In this document: piece by piece, positions 26,010-34,039 of the stretch
Numbering within the stretch: position 1 is the stretch's first letter
How the letters are laid out: each line of letters begins with the position of its first letter
NCBI RefSeq assembly: GCF_900112235.1
Contig: NZ_FOLH01000001.1
Span: 682,001 to 746,000 of the forward strand
Length of the DNA: 64,000 nucleotides
From: Marinospirillum celere
GTDB taxonomy: Bacteria > Pseudomonadota > Gammaproteobacteria > Pseudomonadales > Halomonadaceae
Reading direction: 5' to 3'
The notes under the pieces: generated by a model
Database searches by the model: none
The model's input: only the letters and a program-made list of their open reading frames with translations
What the model was told of the DNA's origin: nothing
Translations under genes and position numbers: made by a program

Positions 26010-27224
26010 ATGTTAAAAATCAGACTTGCCCACCACTGGAGATCCCGCTTGAACCCTGGAAAGCATGACCATTTCTTTGAAGATCTACCTCCTCTGGCCC
26101 AGTTTTCTGAGGTGCTGCTGATCGATAACTATCAAGAGCTACCGGATGACTGGTGGGTGGTCGTTACAGATGTTCAGGGCTCAACTAAGGCAATCGAAGA
26201 GGGGCGCTACCGGGAAATCAACTCTTTGGGAGGCTGCACGGTCGCGGCTATGCTAAATGCGGTCAAACCCATGGCCATTCCCTATGTTTTTGGTGGTGAT
26301 GGAGCCAGCTTTTGTATTCCACCCGGTTATCTGGAACCAGTGCGTAAAGCCTTGCAGGGCTGCAAGGAACTAGCCAGTGAGCACTTTAATTTAAACCTGC
26401 GTACGGGTTTATTGCCCTATTCTGAAATCAGCAAAAAAGCACCTCTTCTGGTGTGTCGCTTTAGTAAATCAAAAGACCTTCAGCAGGCTATTTTTGCCGG
26501 AGACGGCATGCAAGAGGCTGACCGCCTGGTTAAACAGGATAACCGTTGGGAGGTGTCTTATGATAAAGCCACGGCCGCTGCTGACTTTTCTGGTTTTGAG
26601 TGTCGCTGGCAACAAATACCCAGCCCGCGAGAAGTCACTGTCAGCCTTCTTGTTCAGGTGCGTTCATCCAGTCTTGCAGAAGAAATGAAACTCTACCAGG
26701 AGCTTCTGGCTAAAATGCAGGAAATCCTGGGGACCGATGACCTGCAACAGCCCTTGACTGCCAAGGGTATGAGGCTTTCTTTTAGCAGTAATAAGCTGGC
26801 TGCTGAATCCCGTGTCAAAAGCTACATGAACCCTGAATCAACGCACCGAAAACAGTTATGGAAACTGCGTTTTTTAAACTTTCTAGGTCTCATTTTAATG
26901 GGACTCAATTTACGAACAGGCAAGGCCGAGTGGGGACGGTACAAGCAGGATGCCGTGGTCAGCTCGGATTACCGTAAATTTGACGGTGTTTTTCGCAGTG
27001 TTTTCGCTGCAGATACAAAAGATTTGGATAGCTTCACCGAATGGCTTGACCAACAACAGGCTGCAAGTAAACTAAACTATGGAATACATGTTAGTAAGGC
27101 AGCCCAGTTAACCTGCGTAGTCAGTGAAACCGGGGTGAAACACATCCACTTCGTTGATGGCTGCGATGGTGGTTATGCCTTAGCTGCCAGGGAATTGAAG
27201 CAGAAAATAATAGAGAAGCTTTAA
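26010..27224 (+). CDS. DUF3095 family protein, class III cyclase-like
   Basis: 404 residues. The N-terminal half resembles class III nucleotide cyclases: VTDVQGSTKAIEEGRY corresponds to the first metal-Asp motif and YVFGGDGASFCIP to the second GDG motif, the pattern used to describe DUF3095. The C-terminal half (KAEWGRYKQDAVVSSDYRKFDG) is family specific. No membrane segment. Whether it makes a cyclic nucleotide has, to my knowledge, not been shown. It sits next to a diguanylate cyclase gene. Confidence 0.82.
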   Translation: MLKIRLAHHWRSRLNPGKHDHFFEDLPPLAQFSEVLLIDNYQELPDDWWVVVTDVQGSTKAIEEGRYREINSLGGCTVAAMLNAVKPMAIPYVFGGDGASFCIPPGYLEPVRKALQGCKELASEHFNLNLRTGLLPYSEISKKAPLLVCRFSKSKDLQQAIFAGDGMQEADRLVKQDNRWEVSYDKATAAADFSGFECRWQQIPSPREVTVSLLVQVRSSSLAEEMKLYQELLAKMQEILGTDDLQQPLTAKGMRLSFSSNKLAAESRVKSYMNPESTHRKQLWKLRFLNFLGLILMGLNLRTGKAEWGRYKQDAVVSSDYRKFDGVFRSVFAADTKDLDSFTEWLDQQQAASKLNYGIHVSKAAQLTCVVSETGVKHIHFVDGCDGGYALAARELKQKIIEKL

Positions 27225-27282
27225 ATTTTAATTTACATTAGAGCTTTAAAATGTGCTTTTTGATAAAAGACATGGGGGTTGC

Positions 27283-28275
27283 ATGAGTTCTTCCTTCCTT
27301 GAGGCGACCCAGACCACCTTACAAAGCCTGAAGTTACTTTGGCAGCATTCACCCGATACGATGTTCGTCATTGAGAAACGACAGCAGCGTTACTACCTAA
27401 TTGACTTTAACCCAGCACAAGAGCGTGCATTCCGCGACCAACTCTGTCCTGGGCTTGCACTTGATGAAATCCTGCCTAAAGAAATGTGGCAAGCAATACA
27501 AGAGCGTTACGACAAGTGTCTCAAAACACGCCAGCCAATGAGTTACGAAGAAAAGGGATTTGGAGAAAACTACTGGTCAACCCTGCTGGTTCCGCTGGTT
27601 GATGAAAAGGGCACAGCTGAATATATAGCAGGAGTTTCCCGAAATATCAGTGACCTCAAGAAAACCGAACAGCTTTTGCGTGAAGAGATGCAGCGTGCCG
27701 AATCTTTGAATACTCAGTATGAAAAGCTCAATGCTGAGCTTGAAAGTAAAGTATTAGAACGTACCCAAGCTTTAGAGGAGCTGGCAGTCACTGATCGGCT
27801 AACAGGCTTATTCAATCGTCACAAACTGGACCGTGAACTGGCTGATGAAATCAAAAGAGCGGAACGCTACTCACGGCCTTTTGGATTGATTCTGCTCGAT
27901 ATTGATAACTTTAAGCTGATCAACGACACCTATGGGCACCTGGCAGGTGATCAAGTACTGGTCTTAATTGCCTCGGTACTTCAAAGCAATACTCGAACAA
28001 CCGATGTGCTGGGGCGCTGGGGAGGGGAGGAGTTTCTGGTTTTGTGTACAGAAAGCAACCTGGAAGGATTGCTTCATTTTGCTAAAAAGCTTAGATGTGT
28101 TCTTGCAAATCAAACCATGCCCTTTGGAGGTTCACTAACTGCAAGCTTGGGTGTTGCCCTATACAAAAAGGGGGACAGTGCCGAGCAGCTAGTCAGTAGA
28201 GCAGACAGAGCACTCTACCATGCGAAAAGCAATGGGCGTAATTGTGTAGAACACCTAGACCAGGGTTTCGTCTAA
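27283..28275 (+). CDS. PAS-GGDEF diguanylate cyclase
   Basis: About 330 residues: a PAS domain (HSPDTMFVIEKRQQRYYLIDFN to about residue 115), a short coiled coil (ESLNTQYEKLNAELESKVLERTQ region) and a GGDEF domain with intact GGEEF (RWGGEEFLVL) and the RTTD I-site five residues before it. An active, feedback-inhibited, cytosolic c-di-GMP synthase is expected. ATG 27283 is preceded by GGGGG; an in-frame GTG at 27253 would add ten residues unlike PAS starts. Confidence 0.92.
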   Translation: MSSSFLEATQTTLQSLKLLWQHSPDTMFVIEKRQQRYYLIDFNPAQERAFRDQLCPGLALDEILPKEMWQAIQERYDKCLKTRQPMSYEEKGFGENYWSTLLVPLVDEKGTAEYIAGVSRNISDLKKTEQLLREEMQRAESLNTQYEKLNAELESKVLERTQALEELAVTDRLTGLFNRHKLDRELADEIKRAERYSRPFGLILLDIDNFKLINDTYGHLAGDQVLVLIASVLQSNTRTTDVLGRWGGEEFLVLCTESNLEGLLHFAKKLRCVLANQTMPFGGSLTASLGVALYKKGDSAEQLVSRADRALYHAKSNGRNCVEHLDQGFV

Positions 28276-28560
28276 AAGCAGCCAGTCCAACTTGCAGGCC
28301 AAAAGCATGTTTGATAAAAAGAACTAAAGGATAACCCCACCTCCGCAGGATGCGCGTCGAAAATGGCCTCATTCCCTGGGGCGGTAGCGTGAAAGCCGCA
28401 GAGAAGTCCCAAAAGAGCAATCGACTCAATGGTTTGCTACTTTCCTAGTAGCATGCCTTGAGTGATCCATTTGATTACCCTGTATCCTGTTTATTAAAAG
28501 CTGATACAAATGCGCTTGCTAAGCTAGTTAGCATTCTTGCTCATGCCGCTTTGGAGGTAA
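28276..28560. other. 285-bp intergenic region at the left edge of the accessory island
   Basis: No ORF or RNA gene recognised. I looked for a RelE/HigB-type toxin in front of the HTH gene and found none. The only structured element is the short palindrome just before the HTH gene. No copy of the tRNA-Pro 3' end is visible here, so an attachment-site duplicate cannot be claimed. Confidence 0.6.
28518..28532. promoter_or_regulatory. palindrome upstream of HTH antitoxin gene, candidate operator
   Basis: Inverted repeat GCTAA-GCTAG-TTAGC about 28 bp before the ATG of the HTH protein. Antitoxins of this type usually repress their own promoter through such palindromes; the assignment is inference from position. 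Confidence 0.4.
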
Positions 28561-28848
28561 ATGATGACTAGTGCATATGAGAGCATTGCTCAAGGCTTAC
28601 AGAAAGCGATTGAGCTAAATCAGGGAGGGGAAGTTGCTGCAAGAACGCATCGTCCTGAGCCAGTTAATGTGGCTGAGATTCGAAAAAACTTAGGTATGAC
28701 GCAAATGGAGTTTGCTTCAAAGTTTTGTATTAGTGTTGCGACTTTAAGGCACTGGGAGCGTGGTGATCGAACACCACATGGGCCTGCCCTTGCCTTATTG
28801 CATGTGGTTGCAAAAGAGCCTCAGGCTGTATTAAGGGCGTTGGGTTAA
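28561..28848 (+). CDS. XRE/HigA-like HTH antitoxin, orphan
   Basis: 95 residues ending in a clear lambda-repressor-type HTH (VAEIRKNLGMTQMEFASKFCISVATLRHWERGDRTPHGPA). The layout with about 40 N-terminal residues before the HTH is that of NadS/HigA antitoxins, whose toxin gene normally lies immediately upstream. No toxin is found there, so it is either an orphan antitoxin or a solitary regulator. GGAGG precedes the ATG. First gene of the accessory island. Confidence 0.82.
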   Translation: MMTSAYESIAQGLQKAIELNQGGEVAARTHRPEPVNVAEIRKNLGMTQMEFASKFCISVATLRHWERGDRTPHGPALALLHVVAKEPQAVLRALG

Positions 28849-29073
28849 TCGGGCTTTCTTCAGATATTCATCCGATAATGCTTGGTTGATCTCCGGTGTT
28901 TTGGAGCTGAGCCAGGGGCCTTTGCTGGTGATCCCACAGGCAACGGCAGCCTGCACTCGAACCCCCAGTCTGATTAAGTTTCTTACCTTGGTGCGGGGTT
29001 TCCGCCATTGCCGCCAGTAGGCCATACGGACTCGTCGACGCACCCTGTGATCAAGTTCGTAACACTCTTGATA
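28849..29073 (-). pseudogene. C-terminal fragment of a group II intron reverse transcriptase/maturase
   Basis: On the minus strand the frame reads ELDHRVRRRVRMAYWRQW, RKPRTKVRNLIRLGV and later INQALSDEYLKKA, which matches the maturase X / DNA-binding end of LtrA-like proteins (RRRLRMxxWKQWKxPxTRxRNL, ALSNxYLxxxGL). The reverse transcriptase domains and the intron RNA are missing. It abuts an IS transposase tail on the other strand and runs up to the 3' end of the HTH gene. Confidence 0.75.
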
Positions 29074-29090
29074 ACAGTTGGCAATGCCAA

Positions 29091-29279
29091 AGTAAGTATA
29101 AGCAGATCTACGGACATAGAATGTCTGTTGTTGGGTCTATATTCGGCAATATCGGTACCAACAAACGACTGAACCGATTCAGCTTGAGAAGCAAAGCCAA
29201 GATTCAAGACCAATGGCAGCTCTATTGCCTGACCCATAACATTGAAAAGCTCGCCCACTATGGCAAGCTGGTCCAATAA
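29091..29279 (+). pseudogene. C-terminal fragment of an IS1182-like DDE transposase
   Basis: The plus-strand frame ending at TAA 29277-29279 reads SKYKQIYGHRMSVV, then IFGNIGTNKRLNRFSLR and WQLYCLTHNIEKLAHYGKL, matching the end of IS1182-type transposases (VEPVFGNIxxNKxLxRFxLRGKxKVxxQWxLYCLVHNIEKL). The preceding catalytic domain is absent and no terminal inverted repeat is recognised, so it is a dead remnant. Confidence 0.75.
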
Positions 29280-29488
29280 AGTGGGAGAACTGGGGAGGGC
29301 AGTAAGCCCCACAACTACTGGCTTACAGAAGCCAAGGCCTAAAAGGCAATAAACAGAGAATTACAAGATTTTTCCGATAAAAACCGGCAACTGAAAAATG
29401 AATAACAGAGAATGAGTTGTTGGTAAACAAAGCTGATTGGAAAGATGTTTTTCTACAAGCTAGTTAGAGCATTCAAGGAATAAATTCA
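29280..29488. other. spacer between IS remnant and caspase fragment
   Basis: About 209 bp with no convincing gene, AT-rich toward its end; probably further decayed mobile DNA. Confidence 0.5.
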
Positions 29489-29755
29489 GTGCGTGATTTG
29501 AAATTTATACTTCAACCAAAGTATGAGGCTAGTAGAGCATTAGTTGTTGGGATAAACCAATATAAGAATGCTTCGCCTTTAGGTTATGCAGTAAACGATG
29601 CTCACGAAGTGAGCGAGCTTCTTGTAGAGGAGCTTGGAGTCGAGAAGGGTAATGTCACATACCTTGCAGACCAAGAAGCAACAAAGTCCAACATACTTAA
29701 ATCATTTCTACGTTTTTCAAACGACGATGTAAAAGTGTTAGCAAAGCATATATGA
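29489..29755 (+). pseudogene. truncated caspase-fold (peptidase C14) domain
   Basis: An 88-residue ORF with a GTG start and AAGGA 9 bases upstream. RALVVGINQYKNASPLGYAVNDAHEVSELL and the later VTYLADQEATKSNILKSF are the first strands and helices of prokaryotic caspase-like domains (EALVVGI.xY, L.xavxDA). The frame ends right after FSNDD, just before the strand that would carry the catalytic His (GHG) and well before the Cys (DACxSG), so no protease can form. Its TGA overlaps the ATG of the DUF429 gene. Either a deletion relic or a recruited small domain. Confidence 0.72.
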
Positions 29756-30603
29756 AAACTTTACTTGTTGGCTTTGACTCTGCTTGGACACCATCTAATT
29801 CCGGTGCACTTGTGGGAATTCTCAGCTCTGATGATGGAACTTATCAAGAATTAGGCTTGCCCCAGGCAGTCAATTACAGCGATGCAACAGACACGATTAC
29901 TCAGTGGCAGTCGCAATACAAACCCCAGGCAACACTGGTAATGCTTGATCAGCCCACGATTGTAAAGAACCCTTCTGGTCAAAGACCTGTAGAGAACCTG
30001 GTAGCCTCACCAGTGAGTCGGCGTTATGGTGGCGTCCAGCCTGCAAACACAGGAAAAGCCGAAATGTTCGGTCAGGATGCGCCAATCTGGGCCTTTTTAA
30101 ATAAATTTGGGGGTCCTGCTAATCCTCTTATAGTTTTGGAGGGTACATGGGTCATTGAGACCTACCCAGTGCTTGCCATGATAGCACTGGGCTGGACACT
30201 CCCTGATTCAGTTCGGTCAACTGGTAAGCTGCCCAAATATAACCCTGAAAGAAGAAAAACCTTTTCAATTTCTGACTGGCAGCATGTTTGTAACCTTTTA
30301 TCGAAAGAGATTGGCACTCGCAACCTTCCGAAGATCACTGCTTGGCTTGAGCAGGCAGCTCAAAATAAGCCTCGTAAAAACGATCAAGACTGTCTAGATG
30401 CCTGCATTTGTTTGCTTGTTGCCTTTAACCTGATAGAAGCAAGGCGGTGTTTAATGATCGGAGATATGGATAGCGGCTACATCGTTGCACCTTACGGCAA
30501 GTCTCTGTCGAAGGAGCTGGAAGCTCGCGCAATCAAGACAAAACGAGTTCCTGCTGAGTGGGTTAAGCCCTTCTATTTGTCAGTACCGAAAAAATTAAGC
30601 TAG
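29752..30603 (+). CDS. DUF429 family protein, predicted RNase H-like nuclease
   Basis: 283 residues. DUF429 proteins are predicted to have an RNase H-like fold. Acidic residues in the expected places are visible: Asp9 in VGFDSAW, Asp in VMLDQPT, Glu in VIETYPVLA and Asp in QDCLDACICLLVA. The catalytic claim is from the family prediction. It starts at ATGA overlap with the caspase-fold fragment and sits between mobile-element relics and an HNH/restriction locus, which suggests a defence or mobile-element role but does not prove it. Confidence 0.8.
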   Translation: MKTLLVGFDSAWTPSNSGALVGILSSDDGTYQELGLPQAVNYSDATDTITQWQSQYKPQATLVMLDQPTIVKNPSGQRPVENLVASPVSRRYGGVQPANTGKAEMFGQDAPIWAFLNKFGGPANPLIVLEGTWVIETYPVLAMIALGWTLPDSVRSTGKLPKYNPERRKTFSISDWQHVCNLLSKEIGTRNLPKITAWLEQAAQNKPRKNDQDCLDACICLLVAFNLIEARRCLMIGDMDSGYIVAPYGKSLSKELEARAIKTKRVPAEWVKPFYLSVPKKLS

Positions 30604-30698
30604 ATTAATTTGCCCATCAGCCTACGCTGCGACACAAAATGACGCCAGCAGCACTTAAAATGATAAGGTTTTAGTCACCACCAAATGGAGTTTAATGG

Positions 30699-31046
30699 AT
30701 GTTCAGCGAAGCGGATGAGAAGCTGATTGCTTTCTTCATTGGTCAGCCTGATAAAGAGGCCACTGCAACACAGGTCCAGGCTGCTCTGGGGTACACCAAC
30801 ATAGGAGCGGTCAATCTTCACGTAGTTAGAATCGCTAACAACCTGGCAGCTTTTGTTCGCTATACGCCTGAAGAACGCGAAAATGGTCAAGCCTGTGGGA
30901 CACCAGCACCCTTCAACCGAAAATCAGATGGCACACCCTACCTTGAAGTACACCATAAAACACCTCTGGCTCTTGGTGGCGAAGATACTGTAGAAAATGC
31001 CATCGCCTTATGCCCCAATTGTCACAGAAAGGCGCATTATGGTTGA
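30699..31046 (+). CDS. HNH endonuclease domain protein, McrA-like
   Basis: 115 residues. The C-terminal half is a clear HNH module: LEVHHKTPLALGGEDTVENAIALCPNCHRKAHYG, with the HH pair, Asn and CPNC. In homologues a CxxC pair before TPAPF builds the zinc site together with CPNC; here only one Cys remains (QACGTPAPF), so metal binding may be weakened. The N-terminal 50 residues (VQAALGYTNIGAVNLHVVRIANNL) look like the DNA-contact domain found in larger McrA-like proteins, and the middle seems shortened. GGAG precedes the ATG by 8 bases. Confidence 0.78.
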   Translation: MFSEADEKLIAFFIGQPDKEATATQVQAALGYTNIGAVNLHVVRIANNLAAFVRYTPEERENGQACGTPAPFNRKSDGTPYLEVHHKTPLALGGEDTVENAIALCPNCHRKAHYG

Positions 31047-31141
31047 TTCAAAAGGGCTTACAGCAAAGACTGGTGCAGGGGGCGGATCTTTGACCCCACA
31101 CCCCCGCAGGGCTAAACTCGCTCGTTCTTTACGGTCAACCA

Positions 31142-32908
31142 ATGATGGACATTCAACGCCTAAGTCAGGAGACAACCCAGGTGAGCAAAACCGCCTCTGA
31201 ACTGGAAACCCAATTTTTAAAAGAGCTGGACGACAAGCTCTGGAAAGCCGCCGATAAACTTCGCGCCAACCTGGATGCAGCCAACTACAAGCATGTGGTG
31301 CTGGGCCTGATCTTTCTCAAGTATGTGTCTGATGCCTTTGAAGAACGCCAGGATGAACTACTGGAACTCTTCAAAACTGCCAGTGATGACAACATCTACC
31401 ACCTGCCGCGTGAAGACTTTGACAGCGACGAAGACTACCAGCAGGCACTGAATGATGAGCTGGAACTGCTGGATTATTACCGTGAAGCCAACGTCTTCTG
31501 GGTGCCCAAGGCTGCCCGCTGGAACACCCTGAAAGAAAAAGCGGTGCTGCCGCTGGGTTCGGTGCTTTGGCAGGATGATGCTGGTAACGAGGTGAAACTG
31601 CGTTCAGTGTCCTGGCTGATTGACAATGCGCTGGAAGAAATCGAAAAGAGCAATGCCAAGCTGAAGGGTATTTTGAACCGCATCAGCCAGTACCAGTTGG
31701 ACAACGACAAGCTGCTTGGCCTGATCAATACCTTCTCGGACACCTCCTTCACCAAGCCGGTGTATGGTGGCGAAAGGCTCCAACTCCACAGCAAGGACAT
31801 TCTGGGCCACGTCTACGAATACTTTCTGGGTCAGTTTGCCCTGGCCGAAGGCAAGCAGGGCGGCCAGTATTACACCCCCAAAAGCATCGTTACCCTGATT
31901 GTAGAAATGCTGCAGCCCTATTCGGGTCGCGTGTATGACCCAGCCATGGGCTCAGGCGGCTTTTTTGTCTCCAGCGACAAGTTCATCGAAGAACACGCCA
32001 AAGAGCAGCACTACGACGCCAGTGAGCAGAAAAAGCACATCTCGGTGTATGGGCAGGAATCCAACCCCACCACCTGGAAGCTGGCCGCCATGAACATGGC
32101 CATTCGCGGCATCGACTTCAACTTCGGCAAGAAAAACGCTGACACCTTTCTGGATGACCAGCACCCCGACCTGCGCGCTGATTTTGTGATGGCCAACCCG
32201 CCCTTCAACATCAAGGACTGGTGGCATGAATCTCTGGCTGAAGATGTGCGCTGGCAGTACGGCACTCCACCCAAGGGCAATGCCAACTTTGGCTGGATGC
32301 AACACATGATTCACCACCTGGCCCCTACGGGTAGCATGGCGCTGCTGCTGGCCAACGGCTCCATGAGTTCCAACACCAACAACGAAGGCGACATTCGTAA
32401 GCGCCTAATCGAAGAAGACCTGGTGGAGTGCATGGTGGCCCTGCCAGGGCAGTTGTTCACCAACACCCAGATACCCGCCTGCATTTGGTTTTTAACCAAG
32501 GACAAGGCCAACGGCAGGGTGCGTAATGAGAAAAAACGCGACCGCCGCACAGAATTTCTGTTTATTGATGCACGCAACCTGGGCTATATGCGCGACCGCG
32601 TACTGCGGGATTTCACCAGCGAAGACATCGCCAAAATCACCGACACCTTCCACGCCTGGCAACAAGGCGAAAATTACGAAGACATCCCCGGCTTCTGCAA
32701 ATCCGCCAGTCTGGAAGAGATCCAGAAGCATGACTTTGTGCTCACCCCAGGCCGCTATGTGGGTGCTCAGGAACAGGAAGACGACGGCGAACCCTTTGCC
32801 GAAAAAATGGCACGCCTGACCAGCCAACTCAGCCAACAGTTTGCTGAAAGCGACCGGTTGGAAGCGGAAATCAAAAAGAACCTAGCAGGCTTGGGTTATG
32901 GCCTCTGA
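31142..32908 (+). CDS. hsdM: type I restriction-modification system, DNA methyltransferase subunit HsdM
   Basis: 588 residues. The N-terminal HsdM_N helical domain (LWKAADKLRANLDAANYKHVVLGLIFLKYVSDAF) leads to an N6-adenine methyltransferase with SAM motif VYDPAMGSGGFF and catalytic NPPF (NPPFNIKDWW). Length is normal and the end is LAGLGYGL. Together with HsdS it methylates the target; with HsdR it restricts. The ATG lacks a clear ribosome site (two consecutive ATG at 31142 and 31145). Its last 11 bases overlap the next gene. Confidence 0.95.
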   Translation: MMDIQRLSQETTQVSKTASELETQFLKELDDKLWKAADKLRANLDAANYKHVVLGLIFLKYVSDAFEERQDELLELFKTASDDNIYHLPREDFDSDEDYQQALNDELELLDYYREANVFWVPKAARWNTLKEKAVLPLGSVLWQDDAGNEVKLRSVSWLIDNALEEIEKSNAKLKGILNRISQYQLDNDKLLGLINTFSDTSFTKPVYGGERLQLHSKDILGHVYEYFLGQFALAEGKQGGQYYTPKSIVTLIVEMLQPYSGRVYDPAMGSGGFFVSSDKFIEEHAKEQHYDASEQKKHISVYGQESNPTTWKLAAMNMAIRGIDFNFGKKNADTFLDDQHPDLRADFVMANPPFNIKDWWHESLAEDVRWQYGTPPKGNANFGWMQHMIHHLAPTGSMALLLANGSMSSNTNNEGDIRKRLIEEDLVECMVALPGQLFTNTQIPACIWFLTKDKANGRVRNEKKRDRRTEFLFIDARNLGYMRDRVLRDFTSEDIAKITDTFHAWQQGENYEDIPGFCKSASLEEIQKHDFVLTPGRYVGAQEQEDDGEPFAEKMARLTSQLSQQFAESDRLEAEIKKNLAGLGYGL

Positions 32909-33938
32909 ACAACACCCACTCTGGGCTGAAATTCAGCAGGGTGAAGGTAAAGCCCTGGAACGCCAACGCCTGCTGCAAAGTTATGACGAACAAATCGCCT
33001 GGGAAACAGAGCTCAACAGCCTGGATCTTGCGCCACTGCAACAGGCATTTGCGCAGCGAGGCAAGCCGCTGGATCTGGCACGGATGAAAAGCCTGAAACT
33101 GATTCGGGAAGAACAAGGGAAGGATCACCCAACCCATGGCTTGATGATTTTGCTCGGCTTGTATGAGCAGGTGGAAATTAAATGCAGCCGCTTCAAGGGC
33201 ACCAGCATGGCGGTGTTTCTGGACAAGAAGGAATACCAGGGCGACCTCTTCAGCCAACTGGCACAAACCGAAGCCTTCATTAAAAACCACCTGCACCTGA
33301 AAGCGGAAATCCTCGGCCTGCAACGCACTGAAAGCTACGAAATCCCCATTCCCGCCATTCGTGAAGCCCTGATCAATGCCGTGGTGCATCGGGATTACAG
33401 CAACGCTGGAAGAGACATCAAAGTCGGTATCTATGATGATGTGCTGAATATCGTCTCTCCTGGGGGGCTACCGCATGGTTTGACCCTGAATGAAGTCCTG
33501 AAAGGCCGCTCGGAAATCCGCAACAAGGTCATCGCCCGCGTGTTTAAAGAACTGGGCTATATCGAACAATGGGGCAGTGGCATGAGCCGTATCCATGAGC
33601 TCTGCCAAGAAGCAGACAACCCCGCACCGGCATTCAGTGAAAGCGGGGATTTTATCGATATCGAGTTTCACCGAACTGAGGTGGTCGAAAGTGGTGTAAT
33701 GGGTGGCTCAGTAGGTGGTGCAATAGGTGGTGAAGTGGTGGTGCAATCCGAGCTGACTGAACGCCAGCAAGCCGTGCTGCAACTGATCATTGAAAACCCG
33801 CGCAAATCCCATCGTGAGATTGCGGAGGCTTTAAATATCAACGCCTCAGCGGTACAAAAACACCTCGACAAACTGAAAGAAGCCGGAGCCATTGAGCGAA
33901 TTGGCGGCACACGGGGCTATTGGAAGGTGAAAGTATGA
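32898..33938 (+). CDS. ATP-binding (HATPase_c_4) winged-helix protein inserted between hsdM and hsdS
   Basis: 346 residues resembling the RecG-like/AlbA_2 ATP-dependent regulators. The ATPase N-box IPAIREALINAVVHRDYS and NIVSPGGLPHGLT are clear, and a C-terminal winged helix (ERQQAVLQLIIENPRKSHREIAEALNINASAVQKHL) is linked by a Gly-rich stretch (GGSVGGAIGGE). The AlbA_2 domain that normally fills the first 120 residues is missing: the protein begins inside the connecting segment. It overlaps hsdM by 11 bases and ends with ATGA into a small ORF. Function here is unknown; it may regulate the restriction operon. Confidence 0.8.
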   Translation: MASEQHPLWAEIQQGEGKALERQRLLQSYDEQIAWETELNSLDLAPLQQAFAQRGKPLDLARMKSLKLIREEQGKDHPTHGLMILLGLYEQVEIKCSRFKGTSMAVFLDKKEYQGDLFSQLAQTEAFIKNHLHLKAEILGLQRTESYEIPIPAIREALINAVVHRDYSNAGRDIKVGIYDDVLNIVSPGGLPHGLTLNEVLKGRSEIRNKVIARVFKELGYIEQWGSGMSRIHELCQEADNPAPAFSESGDFIDIEFHRTEVVESGVMGGSVGGAIGGEVVVQSELTERQQAVLQLIIENPRKSHREIAEALNINASAVQKHLDKLKEAGAIERIGGTRGYWKVKV

Positions 33939-34039
33939 GAAAGAATCATGCAATAGGGTTGGCCGAACAGTTTCCCAAGAGTATCCGACTGGGGGCTGAT
34001 ATTAAGGAGTATCTGGGAGGTCTGGGGTATGAATTCTAA
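33935..34039 (+). CDS. 34-codon ORF resembling the C-terminal tail of HsdM
   Basis: Starts at ATGA with the ATPase gene and ends 11 bases inside hsdS. Its product ends FPKSIRLGADIKEYLGGLGY-EF, 12 of 20 positions identical to the HsdM tail FAESDRLEAEIKKNLAGLGY. So hsdS is preceded by a divergent second copy of an hsdM 3' end. Most simply this is the scar of a recombination that placed a new hsdM and the ATPase gene in front of an older hsdS. Whether it is translated is unknown; it could serve only for coupling. Confidence 0.6.
   Translation: MRKNHAIGLAEQFPKSIRLGADIKEYLGGLGYEF

Noticed and set aside
31046-31141. Promoter or ribosome site directly before hsdM
   Set aside because: No convincing -10/-35 or Shine-Dalgarno could be identified in this 95-bp gap.
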